64,000 bases of DNA, from contig JAJPHZ010000038.1 of the NCBI GenBank assembly GCA_021325025.1, positions 1-64,000 of the forward strand, given 5' to 3'. The notes under the pieces were generated by a model, which did not search any database, was not told the DNA's origin, and saw nothing but the letters and a program-made list of their open reading frames with translations. Below, in pieces: positions 8,520-16,816 of the stretch. The DNA comes from Pseudomonadota bacterium (lineage in GTDB: Bacteria; Desulfobacterota; Binatia; Binatales; Binataceae). The position numbers were made by a program, and so were the translations under genes. Every line of letters starts with the position of its first letter. Position 1 is the stretch's first letter.

Positions 8520-8790
8520 TCCCAAAGCGAATCGGGGTGTCTCAACAGGACGTGACGAGTCAGGGCAAATGCTGGCTGCGAAAGCGGCGTTATAGATCCC
8601 CGCTCGCTGCTGGCGCCAACCTCTCCCCTTGCGCCGCAACGTTAACCCGATGTCGCGCCAGAAGTATTGGCACGAACCAACCTGAAGCGGCGGCGCACGT
8701 CTCGCCCGCCTGGGAGTAAAAAGGAAAGGCGCCTTTCGCGAACAAAACCCCCCGCGATTTCAGAAATTTGCTGCCGTGCGGTTTTGCCGC

Positions 8791-8859
8791 TCACTGCGGT
8801 GGGAGCGGACCGTAGCTCAGACCCGCGGGTGCAGTGAGCGTGGTCGCCGTTCTGTATTC
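8791..8859 (-). pseudogene. C-terminal remnant of an NHL-repeat lipoprotein paralogue
   Basis: Read leftwards, 8859-8791 encodes EYRTATTLTAPAGLSYGPL and then PPQ and a TGA stop. The intact neighbour (9181-10323) ends VATTLQSPAGLVYGPLSLH and stop. The match covers about 17 residues at the same distance from the stop codon, so this looks like the decayed tail of a second, tandem copy. The upstream frame does not continue the similarity, although an EY also occurs in the intact gene's AEYTAQQL, which would fit an internal deletion. The hit is short; a homology search with the whole 8500-9180 segment would settle it. Confidence 0.55.
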
Positions 8860-9134
8860 CGGGCTTGTTGGCCTGAGTTCAAGGCGCGATGGCACGCCCG
8901 AGTGCCATCACTGAATTGCAGGGGACGACCGCTCCGGATGCGATCCGGTCCGAATCCGCACCAGGAACTCGCTCGGGGAGCGCGGTGGCGGCCAGTTCTG
9001 CGCATCGCCCGGCGCGCCGAAGTTTAGGCCCGGGGCACGGTGACGATTAGGGGACCGGCCGCTCCACCGATTGCGAGCAGGTTCAGAAGCTTGGCGTGCT
9101 GGTTTTGCTGTCGATTATCAAACGGCGGGACTGC

Positions 9135-9161
9135 GGCGGCGGCGCGGCTCGCGCCGCCGCC
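9135..9161 (-). terminator. Perfect 12-bp hairpin behind the NHL lipoprotein gene
   Basis: Arms 9135-9146 and 9150-9161 are exact reverse complements separated by a 3-base loop. All twelve pairs are G-C. It starts 20 bases after the stop codon of the leftward lipoprotein gene, where a transcription end is expected. There is no run of U after it on the minus strand, so it is not a canonical intrinsic terminator; it may act with Rho or as a 3'-end stabiliser. Confidence 0.5.
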
Positions 9162-9180
9162 CGACCACGCTCTCAACGGT

Positions 9181-10323
9181 CTAGTGCAACGATAACGGAC
9201 CGTAGACCAGACCGGCGGGACTTTGCAGCGTCGTTGCGACGCCCACGACCAGCAGGTTGGGCACGGTCGCACCGCTCGACATCAACTGCTGCGCCGTATA
9301 CTCGGCCAGCGAGTTGTTGCCGGCGTTGGCCACTGTGATATCGCCCGCGCTGTTCATCGCGATGCCATTTGGATCGCACAGGCTCATGTTGCCGCCGGCG
9401 GAGGCCGGCGTGATCACCACGTTAGGCGGCGGCGCGATAAAGATGCCCGGGGCCGCTAGTGCGGCAGCGGTGAATTCCACGATCGTTCCGGAACAGACGC
9501 CGACATTGGACTGCTCGTTGGTAAACCACAGGTTGCCGTTGACGTCGAACAGCATGCCCCACGGGTTGTTGATGGTCTGGAAGCCGTCGACCAAAGTGCT
9601 GGTGAGCACTTTGATTGGGACCACCGCGGTCGGTCCCGACGCCGCAGCCAACGTCGCGGCCGCAATTTCGATGATCGACGGCGTCGTGCCGTTGTTCGCC
9701 ACCCACAGGTTGCCGGCCGCATCGAACGCCATGCCCAGCGGGGCGGAAAAGGACAAGCTGCTCAGGACCGCATTGGGCGAAGTCGCGACGTGGGTGGGCG
9801 ACGCCAGTTGCTCCTTGGTGAACTCCAGAATCTGGTTGCCGCCCGAATCGGTGACCCACAGATTACCCGCTCCGTCAAAGGCGGCGAACTGCGGGAAGAC
9901 GAAATTAAACGGCGCCGTCGCCACGAAGGCGGGCGTGGGCGCGGAATTGGAGTTCAAGTTGGCCAGTTGGGCGGCAGCGAAATTGTAGACTGCCGCTGCT
10001 GCCCCCCTGCCCGAGCCGCCGTCTACCACCCATAGCCCGCCGGCACTGTCAAACAGCGTGTCCTGCGGGGAGATGAATCTGGTGGTTAGCAGCGTCGCGG
10101 GCGGCAGGTTAAAAACACCTCTGAATTGATTGATCTGAGCGCCGGAAAAGTGCAGTACGTCGGGGCCGCCCGGATTGGCAACCCACACTCCGGCGAAGGG
10201 AGCGATATTCGATCCGCCGCCGCTCCCGCACCCAATCACCACCGCCGCCATCACGGCCAGGACCCCAGCCAACAGGCCGGCCCAACGCGCGCCACCGGAT
10301 TCGCAACCGCCTCTGTCCTTCAT
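9181..10323 (-). CDS. NHL/Vgb-type beta-propeller lipoprotein
   Basis: A 380-residue lipoprotein. A lipoprotein signal (LLAGVLAVMAAVVIGCGSGGG, Cys at about residue 32) is followed by repeated blades of the form 'saplGMAFDAaGNLWVaN...I.eftaaqLa', seen at least five times (FAAFDGAGNLWVTD, GMAFDAAGNLWVAN, GMLFDVNGNLWFTN, GIAMNSAGDITVAN). This is the NHL/virginiamycin-B-lyase-like propeller architecture, generally used for protein or glycan binding on the cell surface. The ATG at 10323 has AGGAAGGAG directly upstream. No catalytic residues can be assigned. The fragment at 8791-8859 downstream suggests a former tandem duplicate. Confidence 0.8.
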   Translation of the reverse strand: MKDRGGCESGGARWAGLLAGVLAVMAAVVIGCGSGGGSNIAPFAGVWVANPGGPDVLHFSGAQINQFRGVFNLPPATLLTTRFISPQDTLFDSAGGLWVVDGGSGRGAAAAVYNFAAAQLANLNSNSAPTPAFVATAPFNFVFPQFAAFDGAGNLWVTDSGGNQILEFTKEQLASPTHVATSPNAVLSSLSFSAPLGMAFDAAGNLWVANNGTTPSIIEIAAATLAAASGPTAVVPIKVLTSTLVDGFQTINNPWGMLFDVNGNLWFTNEQSNVGVCSGTIVEFTAAALAAPGIFIAPPPNVVITPASAGGNMSLCDPNGIAMNSAGDITVANAGNNSLAEYTAQQLMSSGATVPNLLVVGVATTLQSPAGLVYGPLSLH

Positions 10324-10808
10324 GGCTCCTTCCTTTCTCCTTCCTGTTTGGTTGCGTTGCGGGTTTCGCGCAATCCTCGCTCCCGCATCGCAACCAGCCT
10401 TCCGGAAAGCTCAACTATACAGATTGCGCAGGTCGGGTTCAAAATTTTAGGTGGCTTATTAGAGCCGTGCCGATCTTAGTGCCGTTTTTCCGCAAACGGA
10501 TTCGTATTCCCCCGGCTCCCTGACGCGCGAAATTATCAATAGGTAGCAGTCGCGCACGGTGATGTCTGATCCTGCCCCGCACAGCGGTTTCACATCTTCA
10601 ATTCGCGGTCTTTCACGCCCGCTTCCGTCACCTAACCCCGACCCTGCGGGCCTGTCTTTATTACACGCTTCAAAACCTGCCGCGCATGTCTGGGCCAATG
10701 TTTGGTACACGCCGGGCTGGCAAGCTCTTTGCTGGCTGCTGTGGCATGCGCGACTTCCAGGAGCTGGCGGCAATACCGTGCTCTCCGCGCATTGGAGGAT
10801 TTTTCAGG
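10324..10808. other. 485-bp divergent intergenic region
   Basis: This segment separates the leftward NHL lipoprotein gene from the rightward glycine-zipper gene and must hold both promoters. I see no open frame with a ribosome binding site and no strong repeat. The stretch around 10415-10450 is locally AT-richer and would suit a promoter, but no convincing pair of -35 and -10 boxes could be fixed by eye. Confidence 0.5.
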
Positions 10809-11069
10809 ATGCGCAAATCAATTGCTGCGGCGGCCCTGGGCGCCTTGTTGCTGACCGGATGCGCCGGCGCTCCGCTCACGACGCGCGAAAAAGGAACCCT
10901 GTTGGGCGGCGCGGTGGGCGCCGGCGGCGGTGCGTTGGTCGGCTCGACGGTGGGCGCGCCGGGCGCTGGCGCCGCTATCGGCGGCGTGCTTGGAGCCGGC
11001 ACCGGTTATGTAATCGGCAACCAGCTCCAGAACCAGCAGTACCGCCATCGCTATTACGACGATTATTGA
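10809..11069 (+). CDS. Glycine-zipper lipoprotein
   Basis: An 86-residue lipoprotein: MRKSIAAAALGALLLTGCAG gives a lipobox with Cys at residue 18. A glycine zipper follows (LLGGAVGAGGGALVGSTVG and AAIGGVLGAGTGYVIGNQL), and then a basic/tyrosine tail QYRHRYYDDY. This is the Gly-zipper/17-kDa-antigen type of small outer-membrane lipoprotein. The zipper inserts into or packs against membranes; a specific role is not known. GGAGG at 10794-10798 supports the ATG at 10809. Upstream in-frame codons to 10686 look non-coding. It converges with the alpha/beta hydrolase gene across a hairpin. Confidence 0.78.
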   Translation: MRKSIAAAALGALLLTGCAGAPLTTREKGTLLGGAVGAGGGALVGSTVGAPGAGAAIGGVLGAGTGYVIGNQLQNQQYRHRYYDDY

Positions 11070-11093
11070 AGCGCGCGGCGGCGCGCGGCGCTT
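11069..11093. terminator. Possible bidirectional terminator between convergent genes
   Basis: AAGCGC (11069-11074) pairs with GCGCTT (11088-11093) around a GC-only loop that can pair further internally. It begins at the last base of the glycine-zipper stop codon and ends at the stop codon of the convergent hydrolase gene. A short T stretch follows on the plus strand (CTTTAT). The weak stem makes this a modest prediction. Confidence 0.35.
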
Positions 11094-11911
11094 TATAGAA
11101 CCCGCGCCAGGAACTCGCTCAGCGTGCGCACCAGGGCCGCAGGATTGTCCAGCATCACGTGATGGTAGGCATTCTCGACTTCGGCCATCGAGCCGTGCGC
11201 CGCCGCTGCCATCCGCTGTGCCACCTCGCGCGTGATCATGGGGCTGAGCGCGGCCTTGACGATCAGGGTCGGGCAGGCTAGCGCTCCCAGGTAGTCGAAG
11301 ACGTCAAAGGGATCGCGCGCTCGGCAGCGCGGATCGATGCGCACCACCCACGCCCCGTCGTCCGCATCCTGCTTGTAGGCAAAACGTGCAATTTGTTTCA
11401 GCATGGCCGGCGTCGCGCGCGTCTCGGCTGGCAGCAGGCGAAAACTGGCGCACGCTTCCTCCAGCGTCGCGTACCGGCGCGGCTTCCACTCCTTCATCGC
11501 TTGCGACCAGCTCAGCATCTCCGGGGTGGTCTGCGGCAGGCTGTCGATTATCGACAACGCCCGCACCCGGGCCGGATGGGCCGCGGCGTAGGTCAGCGCC
11601 ACCAACCCGCCGCGCGAATGCCCCACTAGGACCGGCTCGCCCAAGCCCCAGCTTTCCACCATCGTGGCCACGTCGGCCGCATAATCGGCCATCGCGTAGC
11701 CGCCGGTGGGCGCCCAGCCGCTTTCGCCGTGCCCGCGCAAGTCCATCGCCAGCGTATGGAACCTTTCGGTAAAAGACGGCGCGACGAAGTCCCACCAATG
11801 GCCGAACGCCGATCCGCCATGAATGAAGAGCAGCGGCGGGCGCCCCTCGCCGCCGTAGTCCACGCAGTTGATTTCCACTCCGGCGCCGGAAAACTTTCGG
11901 TTGTGCATCAT
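11093..11911 (-). CDS. Alpha/beta hydrolase
   Basis: A 272-residue alpha/beta-hydrolase fold enzyme. The oxyanion-hole motif is HGGSAFGHWW at about 30, the nucleophile elbow is GHSRG (Ser at about 98), the acid lies in the segment after LIVKAAL, and the histidine lies in YHHVMLDNP near the C-terminus. 'MDLRGHGESG' is the usual epoxide-hydrolase/haloperoxidase-like strand. The substrate is not predictable; ester, lactone or meta-cleavage-product hydrolases share this pattern. ATG codons at 11911 and 11908 are equivalent candidates and the ribosome binding site is weak. The crotonase gene starts the same-strand cluster 80 bp upstream, so the two may be cotranscribed. Confidence 0.8.
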   Translation of the reverse strand: MMHNRKFSGAGVEINCVDYGGEGRPPLLFIHGGSAFGHWWDFVAPSFTERFHTLAMDLRGHGESGWAPTGGYAMADYAADVATMVESWGLGEPVLVGHSRGGLVALTYAAAHPARVRALSIIDSLPQTTPEMLSWSQAMKEWKPRRYATLEEACASFRLLPAETRATPAMLKQIARFAYKQDADDGAWVVRIDPRCRARDPFDVFDYLGALACPTLIVKAALSPMITREVAQRMAAAAHGSMAEVENAYHHVMLDNPAALVRTLSEFLARVL

Positions 11912-11991
11912 AGGAACCGCTACCTAACCCCGCCCCTTGAGGCAACCGGTACACCGATGGTGCGCGCCGCGGGGTGGCAGCCGGTGGTGAG

Positions 11992-12768
11992 CTACTCGAT
12001 CTTCCACTGCGGCTTGCGCTTTTGCGCAAACGCGCGCGGGCCTTCGACGACGTCGTGCGAATGCAACAACTTGTAGAGTCCCGGGAATTTCTCGTCCACC
12101 GCCCGCTCCAGCGGCATGTCCAGCCCTTTGAGTGCCGCCTCCTTGGTGGCCTGAACCGCAATTGGCGAGCATTCCATGATTTCCGCCGCCCAGCGCTCGA
12201 CGGCGGGGAACAATTCCTTGAGCGGGACTACCTCGTTGACGATTCCCAACTGATGCGCCTGTTGTGCCGTGATGTGGCGTCCGGTCAGCATCAGCCCCAT
12301 CGCGATCTTCAGCGGCATCTGACGCGGCAGGCGATGCACGCCGCCGCCCATCGCCATCAGCCCCACCCGCGGCTCGGGCAGCCCGAAGCGGGCGTGCTCA
12401 GCAGCGATGATGATGTCGCAGGCCAGCGCAATCTCGAAGCCACCGCCCAGCGCGAAGCCGTTGACCGCCGCGATCAGCGGCTTGTTGATGTCAAAGCGCG
12501 CCACAAAGCCCCCAAACCCGCCGCGCGGCTTGCCGCTCTTGATTGAATGTTCCGCCGTGTACTTCAGATCATTGCCGGCCGAAAAGGCCTTCTCCCCCGC
12601 GCCCGTCACCACGCCTATCCAGACCTGGTTGTCGGCAGCAAAATCGTCCAGCACCTGCCCCATCTCCTCAGCCGTCGGCGGATGGATGGAATTCATCACT
12701 TCAGGCCGGTTAATGGTAATCCAGGCAAGATGGCCGCGCTTTTCATAGTTGAGGAATTTCAGATCCAT
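11992..12768 (-). CDS. Enoyl-CoA hydratase/isomerase family protein (crotonase)
   Basis: A 258-residue crotonase. It has the CoA oxyanion-hole segments 'KAFSAGNDLKY' and 'NGFALGGGFEIALACD', and the active-site region 'ARFGLPEPRVGLMAMGGG'. The first catalytic glutamate position (LPE) is kept. The second, equivalent to rat hydratase Glu164 in a 'LAMExVLTG' context, is Gly here (IAMGLMLTG), so simple hydration may not be the reaction. The ATG at 12768 is preferred because the small gene upstream ends at 12803; its GGGAGG is rather distant (about 15 bases). Likely a step in fatty- or aromatic-acyl-CoA metabolism. Confidence 0.83.
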   Translation of the reverse strand: MDLKFLNYEKRGHLAWITINRPEVMNSIHPPTAEEMGQVLDDFAADNQVWIGVVTGAGEKAFSAGNDLKYTAEHSIKSGKPRGGFGGFVARFDINKPLIAAVNGFALGGGFEIALACDIIIAAEHARFGLPEPRVGLMAMGGGVHRLPRQMPLKIAMGLMLTGRHITAQQAHQLGIVNEVVPLKELFPAVERWAAEIMECSPIAVQATKEAALKGLDMPLERAVDEKFPGLYKLLHSHDVVEGPRAFAQKRKPQWKIE

Positions 12769-12802
12769 CGGCTTTGTCAAAACCTCCCTGGCGCCGCGCC
12801 CG

Positions 12803-13033
12803 TTATTCATCGAGCAAGTCGAAAAAGGCATCCACGCTGCGCATCAACTGGCTGCGGATTTGCGCGTGCGTGCCTTCGATGACATGCATGGTTATACGCG
12901 AGCTGGCGCCGTCGGCAAGCCGCGCCTGGGCGTCTTCGAGCGCCTTGACCGCTCCCGCCTCGAACATCCTCATGCCGTAGACCAGCGTCGCCTTGCGGCC
13001 TGCGCCCTTGACCAGCTTGAGCCTGCGCGCCAT
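12803..13033 (-). CDS. Small conserved-looking protein of unknown function
   Basis: A 76-residue, mildly basic protein beginning MARRLKLVKGAGRKATLVYGM, with 'ASSRITMHVIEGTHAQIRSQLMRSVDAFFDLLDE' spread over its second half (given here only as landmarks). AAGGAGAG sits nine bases before the ATG. It ends 34 bp before the crotonase gene, so the two form a likely operon. No signal peptide, membrane segment or known motif was recognised. It could be a small accessory or regulatory protein of the crotonase. Confidence 0.6.
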   Translation of the reverse strand: MARRLKLVKGAGRKATLVYGMRMFEAGAVKALEDAQARLADGASSRITMHVIEGTHAQIRSQLMRSVDAFFDLLDE

Positions 13034-13129
13034 CGATGCGCTCTCCTTGCTTGGGTGTCGGCCGGACTATAACACAGCGCCATGGGCCGGTCGCTTGGGC
13101 CGGCACGTTGACAAGGCGGCGGATTCACG

Positions 13130-13558
13130 ATGACAATCAACGCCGTGAAAACCCAGTTGCGCCTGTTGGTCTGTCTGCTGGCGGGTCTGGCCGCCGCCTG
13201 CGGCGCTGCCTATCAGGCTTCGACCCAAATCCGCTCCCATCGGATGCTGGAATCGCTCAAAGCGGGCCAGACGATGCCCGAAATCCGCCAGGAGTACGGC
13301 CAGCCCGACATCATCACCGACCAGGACCAGAATACCGAGATATGGAGCTACGCCAGCCGCCCCAATTCCAATGATATCGCTGCGACCCTGCTCTACACCG
13401 CGGCCAAAGAGGGCGATTCCGGCGAGTTCCTCGATCTGCGTTTCGTCGACGGCAAACTGGTGTCCTGGAGCAAGCAGCAGCACACCATGCCCTCCAAGCG
13501 CCACAGTTTCGGCATCGGCTTCGGGGCTCCCAATCCCCATGACGCAACTCACTTTTGA
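13130..13558 (+). CDS. BamE/SmpA-like outer-membrane lipoprotein
   Basis: A 142-residue predicted lipoprotein: the N-terminal hydrophobic segment LLVCLLAGLAAACGAAYQ gives a lipobox with Cys at residue 24. The domain 'LKAGQTMPEIRQEYGQPD...TEIWSYASRP...FLDLRFVDGKLVSW' matches the SmpA/OmlA (BamE) fold: the G-x-T-x-x-E-I-R-x-x-x-G-x-P turn and the later strand pair. BamE is an accessory of the beta-barrel assembly complex, but many BamE-like lipoproteins have other roles. It stands alone, between the small gene and the secretion operon. The C-terminus (MPSKRHSFGIGFG) is unlike BamE. Confidence 0.7.
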   Translation: MTINAVKTQLRLLVCLLAGLAAACGAAYQASTQIRSHRMLESLKAGQTMPEIRQEYGQPDIITDQDQNTEIWSYASRPNSNDIAATLLYTAAKEGDSGEFLDLRFVDGKLVSWSKQQHTMPSKRHSFGIGFGAPNPHDATHF

Positions 13559-13748
13559 TGTTCAAAGACCGGCACTGACAGTCTCAAACGGATTGAGGTC
13601 GGATTTTTGTGAGATTTTCGCTTGAACTGGCCGCCGGGGCTTGCGTTACACTACCGTTATACCGAAACTTAGAGCCAGGCGGTGCAGGCGCTTGGCCTGT
13701 GGTCGAGTTTGAAATGAAAGAGCAACCAAAGTTTTAAAGCGGGCTGCG

Positions 13749-15467
13749 GTGGCGACTGCACACAAGAGTTTCGAAAGCATCTTGCTCGATCGCTCCTGGG
13801 TTTCCGCACAGGACTTGGAACGGGCGCGCCAGCGCAAAAAGCCCGGGCAGGAACTGGCTGCGGCCCTGGTCGAGATGGGCGCGCTGGAACCGCAGCGCTT
13901 GGCACGGGCACTGGCCCAGCAGTATCGCCTGCCGTTTCAAGCCCACATCGACGAGCATACGCTTGATAGCAGTCTGATCCTGAAAGTTCCGATCAATTAC
14001 GCGAAAAAGAACAACCTGTTGCCCTTGGGCAGCGACGGCAACGGCATTACCGTCGCGATTGCCGACCCGGCCAACTTCGAACCGCTCGACGACCTGCGGC
14101 TGCTCTTCGGCAAACCCATCCAGCCAGTGGTGGCCCCGCTGGAGGTAATCAACGAGGCCATCAATCGCGCCTACGACCAGGCCACCAGCACGCCCCACGA
14201 CCTGATGATCGATCTGGGCGAAGAACGGCTGGATGTGGTGGCCAGCGAACTGGCCCAGGAACCCAAGGACCTGCTGGAGTCCGACGACGCCGCCCCGATT
14301 ATCAAGCTGGTCAATGGTCTGCTGTCGCAGGCGGTCAAGGACCGCGCCAGCGACATCCATATCGAGCCGTTCGAGAGCGACCTGGTAGTGCGCTTCCGGG
14401 TTGACGGCATGCTGTACGACGTCATCAACCCGCCCAAGTTCGTGCAATCCGCCATAACCTCGCGCATCAAGGTGATGTCGGGCCTCAACATCGCTGAAAA
14501 GCGCCTGCCCCAGGACGGGCGCATCCGGCTCAAGATTGCCGGCCGCGACATCGACGTGCGCGTATCGATTATCCCAACCGCGTTCGGCGAGCGCATCGTG
14601 CTGCGCCTGCTCGACCAGGCCCAAAACCTCGTCGAGCTGGAACTGGACCGGCTGGGATTTGGCGGCGAGAACCTGCGCCGGATTAACCGCCTCATCCGCC
14701 AAAGCCACGGCATTATCCTGGTCACCGGTCCGACCGGATCGGGCAAAACCACCACGCTTTACGCCTGCCTCAAGCAGATCAATTCACCGGAAAAGAACAT
14801 CATCACCATCGAAGATCCGATCGAGTATCAGCTCCACGGCATCGGCCAGATGCAGGTCAATCCCAAGATCGACCTGACCTTCGCCAACGGGCTGCGCTCG
14901 ATTTTGCGCCAGGACCCCAACGTTATCATGGTCGGCGAAATCCGCGACTCCGAGACCGCCGAAATCGCCATCCACGCCGCCCTGACCGGTCACCTGGTCT
15001 TCTCCACCCTGCATACCAACGACTCCTTTGGCGCGGTGACCCGGCTGGTCGATATGGGCATCGAGCCGTTTCTGGTCTCCTCCTCGATTCTGGCCGTCAT
15101 TGCCCAGCGCCTGGTGCGCCTGCTGTGCAAGAACTGCCGCCAGCCCTACACGCCGACGGCCGAGGAACTGGCGCGCATCGGATGCAAACTGTCCGACGTG
15201 CCGGGCGAGATTTACCGCGCCGCCCCCAACGGCTGCAAGGCTTGTCGCGGCACCGGGTACCGCGGCCGGACCTCGATCCACGAACTGATGATGGTTGACG
15301 ACGAGGTGCGCTCGCTGGTGATGAAGAACGCTGATGCCGCCACCATCCGCCGCGCTTGCACATCACGCGGGATGCCTCTGCTGCGCCAGGACGGCGCCGA
15401 TCGCATTATCGCCGGGCTTACCACCATCGAAGAACTGCTGACCGTAACCCAGGAAGAGATTGATTAA
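13749..15467 (+). CDS. gspE: Type II secretion ATPase GspE
   Basis: A 572-residue secretion ATPase that powers pseudopilus assembly at the cytoplasmic face of the inner membrane. The N-terminal MshEN-like domain (about 30-150) is followed by the RecA-like ATPase. Walker A is GPTGSGKTT (327-335), the Asp box is around EDPIEYQ, Walker B is around DPNVIMVGEIRDSETAE, and the His box is STLHTND. The zinc-binding tetracysteine (CKNC at 460-463 and CKAC at 496-499) is the mark of GspE and PilB subfamilies. The start codon is GTG at 13749. It opens the gsp operon; gspF follows 125 bp later. Confidence 0.95.
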   Translation: MATAHKSFESILLDRSWVSAQDLERARQRKKPGQELAAALVEMGALEPQRLARALAQQYRLPFQAHIDEHTLDSSLILKVPINYAKKNNLLPLGSDGNGITVAIADPANFEPLDDLRLLFGKPIQPVVAPLEVINEAINRAYDQATSTPHDLMIDLGEERLDVVASELAQEPKDLLESDDAAPIIKLVNGLLSQAVKDRASDIHIEPFESDLVVRFRVDGMLYDVINPPKFVQSAITSRIKVMSGLNIAEKRLPQDGRIRLKIAGRDIDVRVSIIPTAFGERIVLRLLDQAQNLVELELDRLGFGGENLRRINRLIRQSHGIILVTGPTGSGKTTTLYACLKQINSPEKNIITIEDPIEYQLHGIGQMQVNPKIDLTFANGLRSILRQDPNVIMVGEIRDSETAEIAIHAALTGHLVFSTLHTNDSFGAVTRLVDMGIEPFLVSSSILAVIAQRLVRLLCKNCRQPYTPTAEELARIGCKLSDVPGEIYRAAPNGCKACRGTGYRGRTSIHELMMVDDEVRSLVMKNADAATIRRACTSRGMPLLRQDGADRIIAGLTTIEELLTVTQEEID

Positions 15468-15592
15468 GCGCTCCGCAAGCCAGGCAGTCGATGCCGGCCC
15501 GACTGCAACTTGCTCCTTCTTCCGATTCAACAGCCAGTTGCTTTGCGGCCGGTTTGGTCATCGCTTTCGGCCGGTTTTGAGAGGTCGCAACC

Positions 15593-16816
15593 ATGCCGGT
15601 TTACGGATATCGCGGGCTGGCTGCTGACGGCCGCTCCGTCAGCGGCGTAATCGACGCCGACAGCGCGCGCAGCGCGCGTGGCAAGCTGCGCGGCCTGGGC
15701 ATCTTCCCCACCGACGTCAATGAGGAGGTCGCCGCCGTCGAGCGTCGCTCCCTGACTGATCGCTTGCCGATCCTGCGCCGCAAGATGCCCGCCGGAGAGT
15801 TGGCTATGCTCACCCGCCAACTCGGCTCGCTGTTGGGCGGCGGCGTGCCGCTGCTCGATGCGCTCACGCTACTGACCGATCAGGCCACCAAACCGGCGGT
15901 CAAGAAGATGCTCTCCCAGGTGCGCGAGCGCGTGCGCGAAGGCGTTTCGCTGGCCGACGCACTGCGCGCCCATCCTGAATCTTTCTCCGACCTGTACGTC
16001 CACATGGTACGGGCCGGGGAGCAGGCCGGCGCGCTGGAAACGGTGCTTGAAAGATTAGCCGACTATAGCGAGGCTCAGGCGGAATTAGTACGCAAGGTGC
16101 GCGGCGCCCTGACCTATCCCGCCATCATGATGCTGGTCGGCACCGCTATTATGGGCTTTCTGGTGACCTATGTCATCCCACAGGTCGCCACAATCTTTTC
16201 GCAGACCAACCAGGCGTTGCCGATAACCACCCAGATACTGGTGGGTTTCGCCGACTTTCTGACCGCATACTGGTGGCTGATTTTACTCGGCATCCTCGGC
16301 CTGATCGCCGGTTTCTCCTACTGGCTAAGCACCGCCCGCGGCCGATACGTCTACGACACCTGGCTGCTCAAGATGCCCTATATCGGTCCTACGATTACCA
16401 AAATCGTCAGCGCCCGTTTCGCGCGTACGTTCGCCACGCTGCTGGCCAGCGGCGTGCAGGTCCTGGCCGCGCTGGACGCGGTCAAGCTGGTCGTGACCAA
16501 CAAGCGCCTCGCCGAGGCTATCCAGGAAAGCCGCGACAGCGTCCGCGAGGGCAGCGGTATCGGTGCCACCCTGGCCCGCTCCAGGTTGTTTCCCCCGATG
16601 TTGATCGAGATGATTCGCGTCGGTGAACGCTCGGGTGAGCTGGAGCCGATGCTGGAGAAGGCCGCGTTGGCTTATGAGCGGGAGGTGGCGGCTTCGCTGG
16701 CCCAGATGACCACGATGCTGGAGCCGGTGATGACCTTATTGATGGCCGGTATGATAGTATTCATGATACTGGCGGTGCTGATGCCAATCTTTCAGCTCAA
16801 CCAACTAATGCAATAA
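15593..16816 (+). CDS. gspF: Type II secretion inner-membrane platform protein GspF
   Basis: A 407-residue polytopic platform protein of normal family length. Two GspF domains lie at about residues 75-195 and 275-400; both carry the 'LPLLRRKMPAGELAMLTRQLGSLL'-type helices. Three transmembrane segments are visible: near 'ALTYPAIMMLVGTAIMGFLVTYV', 'YWWLILLGILGLIAGF', and the C-terminal 'VMTLLMAGMIVFMILAVLMP'. GAGG twelve bases before the ATG supports the start. The stop codon abuts gspG directly. GspF connects the ATPase GspE to the pseudopilin assembly site. Confidence 0.94.
   Translation: MPVYGYRGLAADGRSVSGVIDADSARSARGKLRGLGIFPTDVNEEVAAVERRSLTDRLPILRRKMPAGELAMLTRQLGSLLGGGVPLLDALTLLTDQATKPAVKKMLSQVRERVREGVSLADALRAHPESFSDLYVHMVRAGEQAGALETVLERLADYSEAQAELVRKVRGALTYPAIMMLVGTAIMGFLVTYVIPQVATIFSQTNQALPITTQILVGFADFLTAYWWLILLGILGLIAGFSYWLSTARGRYVYDTWLLKMPYIGPTITKIVSARFARTFATLLASGVQVLAALDAVKLVVTNKRLAEAIQESRDSVREGSGIGATLARSRLFPPMLIEMIRVGERSGELEPMLEKAALAYEREVAASLAQMTTMLEPVMTLLMAGMIVFMILAVLMPIFQLNQLMQ

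Larger units (their letters stand above)
8520..9180. other. Non-coding stretch with one gene fragment and a hairpin
   Basis: No intact gene is supported here. Reading frames on both strands are short, lack ribosome binding sites and look like G+C-driven noise. Two structures stand out and are listed separately: a fragment of the NHL-type lipoprotein C-terminus at 8791-8859 and a perfect 12-bp-stem inverted repeat at 9135-9161. Confidence 0.6.

Noticed and set aside
8811..8820. CGTAGCTCAG, which resembles a tRNA D-arm
   Set aside because: No acceptor stem, anticodon arm or T-arm can be folded around it; the same stretch is explained by the decayed NHL gene fragment.
13622..13652. TTGAAC and TACACT as a promoter for the gsp operon
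   Set aside because: The spacer is 19 bases, longer than normal, so it cannot be called with confidence.
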